This document shows positions 31,501 to 35,688 of a DNA stretch of 35,688 bases, one piece after another. Made by a program: the position numbers and the translations under genes. This DNA is from Ochromonadaceae sp. CCMP2298. Lineage: Eukaryota; Sar; Synurophyceae; Ochromonadales; Ochromonadaceae. The DNA lies in contig MU633564.1 in the NCBI GenBank assembly GCA_026770595.1, positions 23,576-59,263 on the forward strand, given 5' to 3'. The notes below the pieces were generated by a model. The model was given only the letters and a program-made list of their open reading frames with translations. It was not told the DNA's origin and searched no databases. The stretch's first letter is position 1. Every line of letters starts with the position of its first letter.

Positions 31501-33781
31501 AGGGCCCACTGCAGGGCGTGGTCTGCCTCGGGCAGCGGCTCTGTGAACTTGTGTCGGAGCATAGCTGCTGGGAAGGGCCTGAATGGATCGAAGAAGCTGC
31601 CCTTCATAGGGCGTGCGTCCAGCGAGAAACCCCCGCCCGCCCAGTACAGCACTGGCGTTAGTGTGTCGGGGTGCCAGATGCCCTACGAGCGGATGCTATA
31701 CTGGCGCACATTCTGGGGGTACCATTCCCCTTCAATCACCTCTCCCACAGACCCGACCGCACCTTGGTGTCCTCGGTGGCGTATACCCTCGCAGTGCTGC
31801 CCGACCTGTAGTAGCTCTGCCACCAGGTCTTGGCCTGCATTGCCTTGTCAACAGCGAGCAGCCCATTGACGTCCACTAGTTGCTCCTCCGCAGCGTCTAG
31901 AGCGGGCTGGAGTAACGTTGTCTCCGGGCAGCAGCATCCGCTGGGCAGTGAAGCTTAGGCGGGACAGCACGCAATAGTCCTCCGGCATGAATAGCAGGAA
32001 GAGCACAGGCATGGCTAGTGAAGATCCTGAGGGGAGCGGCTGCTTGACGGGGCTGGGTGGAATCTCGGCTGCATTGATCTCACTGTCCGTCTGCTGGATA
32101 GCTTCGTCGCATCCTTGCATCTCCCTCTGCGTGGCATAGTAGAGGTCGTTCTGCTCAGCAGACGTTCCGTAATGGCGATTATAATACGGCGCCGGAAGAT
32201 TACTCAACGTCTCCTGGACTGAGTCACGCTGTCTGGTTTGCACTCGCAGCTGTTCATCCAGCACGCGCAGGAGCTCCTGCATCCCCAGTACTTCACGCCA
32301 GTGCTGCACCTCCCTCTCCGCCGCAGCTGCCTGCTCCACACGCCAGATCTACTGCATGGATTGATCAGCAGTGGCGCAGCGCTTGGCCAGGTCGATGGTG
32401 GCGTCGTCGCACAGCAGCGAGAAGACTGGCCGCCCCCCCTGTCCGTCCACACCCCGCAGGTACGCCGCCACATGCAGGGCGCTGTCCACTGCTCGCCGCT
32501 CCGAGAGCACGAGGTTCTGCAGGTTTTGCCACTGCGGGGCCGCCTTGTACTCCCCCAGCAGCGGGCTGCTGATCCTCGTGGCGCGGTGGGCGACGCAGAA
32601 GGCCACCCACACCACCAGCAGCTCCCTGCTTTTCACCTCCACTGACAGCAGCGCCGCGCCAGTTTTTGACTGCTGCAGCTGCGCCACGGCCAGGCGGTAT
32701 GTCTCCACCAGGTCTCTGAGACTCGAAGGACTGCGCCACCAGGGAGGCGCGATGTTGCGCGGCGTGCTCCAGCTCATACCTGGCCAACACACAGCGCGCC
32801 TCGAAGCCACCCATATCGTGCCCCTCGTCCGCCAAAGCTGCGCTCTCCGCCACCGCCGTCTTAAGCATCTGTATGGCTGCGTTGCTGCCTTCAGCGCTGT
32901 CCACCGATAGAGCGCGCTCCGTGCACCACATCTGCAACTCAGCCATCGCAACCCGGTACAGCAGGCGCCTATCTCGAGACTCCAGCAGCACCTGCAGCAC
33001 CGCACGCACGAGGGGCCAGGTGGCCTGCACCAAGGCGGGAGTCTTCTGGTTGCCCTGCTCGTTGTGGTTGGCGCTGCGCTTGTCGCCCGTGCGAGCCTTT
33101 GCCTTCTCCAGCAGATAGTAGGTCCTGGACACGAAACCCCTCATACTCGGCCGCGCTCACGTAGCCCACATGGAGGGGCGTCGCTTCACCCGCGAGAGAG
33201 CAGTGCGTGCGAGAGTGCCCACCGCGGTGCAAGTGGAACTCTCACTCATCGGGACACACCAGCATCAGCACCACCTCTCCCACGCGCGGCGTGGTCGCCA
33301 GCAGCGCACAGCCGTATTCGCCGAACCAGCTCACGTGCGCACCAGAGCCCATGCCAGTGAAGACAGAGGCAGCCCAGGCAAGCACTACGAGATCTGCCCG
33401 CTCAGGCTGCCACGCTGCCTTGCCGCCAGAGAGCGAGTGCACGAAGGAGGTCACGAGCGCTATCTCGGGGCTGAGGTCGTTCTGGCCATCTGGTGGAGGG
33501 AGGCGGCTGAGCAGGGGGAACAGCGCCCCCGTATCGAGGGACTGGTCTTGCTGACCCTGCGCGACCACGACGGAAAGGATGGCATCTGGCTCCACGAGGC
33601 CGGCCAGTTTGGCACTGCTATCGGACAGGACAGATCCGCCATGCACCAAGTGGATCGAAGATGGAGGTGCAGGCGAGAGGCGCGCCGCCAGGGACCTAAC
33701 TGATTCCACCGTGTAGTCGGGGAGAAGGCGCACCTTATGGAGATGGCCCTGAGGCAGCCGTAGTTTGATACGCATACTCAT
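25514..33781 (-). pseudogene. Giant UBL + DUF3638/DUF3645 family gene, multiply disrupted
   Basis: Successive minus-strand frames spell one ~2,750-codon, apparently intronless protein of the family often labelled ubiquitin thioesterase-like. A ubiquitin-like fold (SMRIKLRLPQGHLHKVRLLP) opens it at 33781. Family landmarks follow in order: VLYWAGGGFSLDARPMKG (~31640), PRYDLALQLVEGQL (~29930), LDESDEILSHKYQLTY (~28175), VDFGRDERRG and VAVPYRASDTPSERAEY (~27650), GFSGTKDN (~27230), FDESRCRGADLKL (~26800), and an intact 389-residue C-terminus. In-frame stops with homology continuing in the same frame lie at 33244-33242 (TGA), 32351-32349 (TAG), 29522-29520 (TGA) and 26695-26693 (TGA). Frame changes occur near 33140, 32730, 31750, 28540-28360, 28200, 27790 and 27010. 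The usual nucleotide-binding-like GEGKSS is not recognisable. Sequencing error is possible but less likely, because the neighbouring 7.6 kb KNL1-like coding sequence is clean. Confidence 0.85.
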
Positions 33782-35342
33782 AGTCGAATAGGATTAGTAT
33801 GTCAGTATAACATATCATAGGCCGACAATCTTTCAGAACATCGTTCTCACCACTCTTGTGCTTCAGGTAGCTCTGTAGTTATCCAAGATCCCCCGAGAAG
33901 TTGATGACGACAAGGACAGACAGAGAAGAAGGCACCGTGGTCGATTCCAACTCGGAAAGGATTCACCCTTATCTGACCTTAATTGCAGGCCTCTTCCGTT
34001 CCTCTGCCACTCTCCCTGCTCTCCTTGCGGAGAGAGGGCCATCTCTCCCTCCGCCCTCCTCACTTTTTTTAAAAATATGGGAATGGGCTCCGAGTCCCTA
34101 GAAGAACAGCTCCGGTCTGATCCCTGGCTGACCTGGCGGCATTAAGAAGTGATTTGTTCATCACCCTACCAAACACGGGTGAATGGCAGATGGGCTGGAC
34201 AGAACAGATCGATGATAGATTTCAGGGGGTTCAGCCAAGATCAGGGGACCCGCAAATTATGAGATCCTGATGCATGTGACTGGCAACAGAGGTGACATGG
34301 CTGAGTTGGACAGTCGGACAGTAAGACAGATCTCCAAGGCAACTGGCGTCGCCACGGGGATGAAGCGTGTGAATCAGGGTCAAGAAGACTCCATTGAGTA
34401 AGGTGGGGCCGCCACCATCCCATCCGCTGCGCGCAGCAGCTAACACCATCAAGCGAATATAATATTGTTGCCAGGGGATATGAGGCCTACGGCCGCGACA
34501 TCGCCCTACATGTAGTAATCATGGATCGTTTTATTAGTTTTCCCCTTTCCATGTGTGTATAATGTACATATAATAACAATTAATAAGCATCATGAAGAAT
34601 CGATTTATGAGAGAAAGATGGCTGCCTCATGTCTTTTGCCGTCCCGAACAGATTCGAGCCGTCGCTTCCTTAAGCAAAATGCAATCGAACAAGGTTGCAG
34701 GACGAATCTAATACATATATATTATTGTGGACGCTCTTCTTTAATTCGCTCGTTATAAGCCTTACATTTTACATGCATCTTATCAGGGTTCGCTTTTTGA
34801 TAATTCGTGACTCGTTTCTTGTGATTGTTATAGAATCGCTCACCAACTGCTAAAATTAATTCGGTTCTGCTAGTTTCCATTATATACTGTGTATAGATAT
34901 TAAATTTAAACTTTATATTGTTTATATTTATATTTCGTAAAAAAAGAGTGAGGATATTTACGGAAATACGGAAACATTTTTGCGTCTTTTTTTCTTCAAA
35001 AAAGAGTTCTTGCGGAGAGGAAATAAAGCGAAGGAATTATATAAGTTCTTCTATCTCACACATCGTTTTTTCATTTTAAAAAGTTGATATGGATAATTAT
35101 ATATTTTATTTTCACAATTTAACGTCGGCACCAAAGCCTATCCAACTTGGGTATTTCTCGGTTCTTCAGTTAAATTATTGGCTCGTATGTAATGATATAG
35201 TGTATGGTTAGATAGATATTGACTTCTGGTGATTGGCTACTCATATGCGTATGTACATACTACTAAACATCAAGAACTACCGAACTATTTGTCGGATTAT
35301 TCCAAGATTTTTACATGATGCTGCTATTTACAAATCTACAAC
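33782..35342. other. Long non-coding stretch, AT-rich towards the right
   Basis: About 1.56 kb contains no recognisable gene. The first part (to about 34450) has balanced composition with only short frames. From about 34450 it becomes strongly AT-rich (A/T runs around 34900-35110), unlike other spacers here, which are built of CCCTA- or ACAT-type repeats. The promoter of the giant locus should lie just above 33781. Confidence 0.5.
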
Positions 35343-35688
35343 CTATTTTTCAATCAATTTTTCAAGCGACAGTGCGAGTTTATCGCCAGCGACCTTGCCG
35401 GCTGCCTTCACAACTTCTTCTACGCCAAGCATCGCAATGCGCTTAAATTCCGTCATGTCCGGCTTGGCGCTGCTGATCGTGGCCTCCATCTGTTTCATCC
35501 ACTTCTCCGGCATTCCTGGGAGCAGTGCGCGAATGAACACCGTCTGCATAATCACGTTGGGGCTTGTCAAGATTGAGTTCGATTCCTCATCGAACTTGTA
35601 GGTCAGGAAGCCGTGGAAGTACGCGAGCGAGATCAAACTGGCACTGACGGTTGCCTCGTCGAACAGCGCCTTGCTGTTTAAAGATGGC
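35343..35688 (-). CDS. Unrecognised protein, 5' end beyond the window
   Basis: An open minus-strand frame enters from the right edge and stops at 35343, giving at least 114 codons. The visible part reads SKALFDEATVSASLISLAYF near the edge and ends KVAGDKLALSLEKLIEK. It looks helical and globular, of mixed composition, with hydrophobic and charged residues alternating. This is unlike the low-complexity shadow frames. I do not recognise the family, and the true start is not visible. Confidence 0.55.
   Translation of the reverse strand, partial: PSLNSKALFDEATVSASLISLAYFHGFLTYKFDEESNSILTSPNVIMQTVFIRALLPGMPEKWMKQMEATISSAKPDMTEFKRIAMLGVEEVVKAAGKVAGDKLALSLEKLIEK

Noticed and set aside
31683-31741. 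A ~57-base GT-AG intron in the giant DUF3638 locus explaining one frame change
   Set aside because: The boundaries are possible, but most other lesions in the locus are single-base shifts or isolated stops with coding homology on both sides, so introns cannot rescue the gene overall.
25514-33781. Alternative genetic code with TGA as Trp and TAG as Gln
   Set aside because: Genes here terminate at TGA (rhomboid, sedolisin-like, ARFRP1-like) and TAG (two ankyrin genes), and the 2,550-codon KNL1-like frame contains none internally. The disrupted loci also carry frameshifts, which recoding would not explain.

Overview
The window is a 35.7 kb stretch of nuclear DNA from a eukaryote, most likely a unicellular protist or alga. 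Several genes are split by short GT-AG introns (about 60-270 bases) whose flanking exons join in frame, and the products are eukaryotic: an Arf-family GTPase, a rhomboid protease, a candidate kinetochore scaffold, and a giant DUF3638/DUF3645 protein. Coding DNA is GC-rich. Introns and spacers are low-complexity (ataacat, ccctata and atacat motifs). TAA, TAG and TGA all end genes, and a reading frame of about 2,550 codons holds none of them internally, so the standard code applies. I cannot name the species.

Layout. (1) 19-1457, minus: left-edge partial gene for a charged coiled-coil protein. (2) 1911-5002, plus: eight-exon rhomboid protease with serine and histidine in place. (3) 5531-7453, minus: four-exon secreted sedolisin-like (S53) protein whose catalytic residues and about 90 residues of the catalytic domain are missing. 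(4) 7775-10033, minus: broken ankyrin-repeat gene, split by a ~0.94 kb insertion. (5) 10411-18588, plus: four-exon, about 2,550-residue repetitive protein with recurring RRxTxDxxDL motifs, tentatively a KNL1/Spc7 kinetochore scaffold. (6) 18951-20327 (minus) and 20692-22032 (plus): two intact, divergent ankyrin paralogues sharing a 364 bp spacer. (7) 22545-24092, plus: seven-exon ARFRP1/Arl3-like GTPase. (8) 24589-25097: rearranged 3' remnant of a fourth ankyrin copy. (9) 25348-25433: tandem hairpins in a spacer. (10) 25514-33781, minus: UBL + DUF3638/DUF3645 giant gene with many stops and frameshifts, read as a pseudogene. (11) 33782-35342: no recognisable gene and increasingly AT-rich; 35343-35688, minus: right-edge partial gene.

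The single-copy cellular genes (rhomboid, KNL1-like, ARFRP1-like) have no evident shared pathway. The dynamic component is the ankyrin family: four copies (two intact, one insertion-disrupted, one truncated) lie within 17.3 kb. They share an upstream element about 20-27 bases before the start codon, and nearby spacers share CTCCTGACTTT and GTACGTAC words. The best leads are the degenerate sedolisin with an intact frame, the repeat scaffold, the ankyrin cluster with its shared control elements, the tandem hairpins, and three introns whose two splice junctions lie in near-identical direct repeats, as expected for intron birth by tandem duplication.
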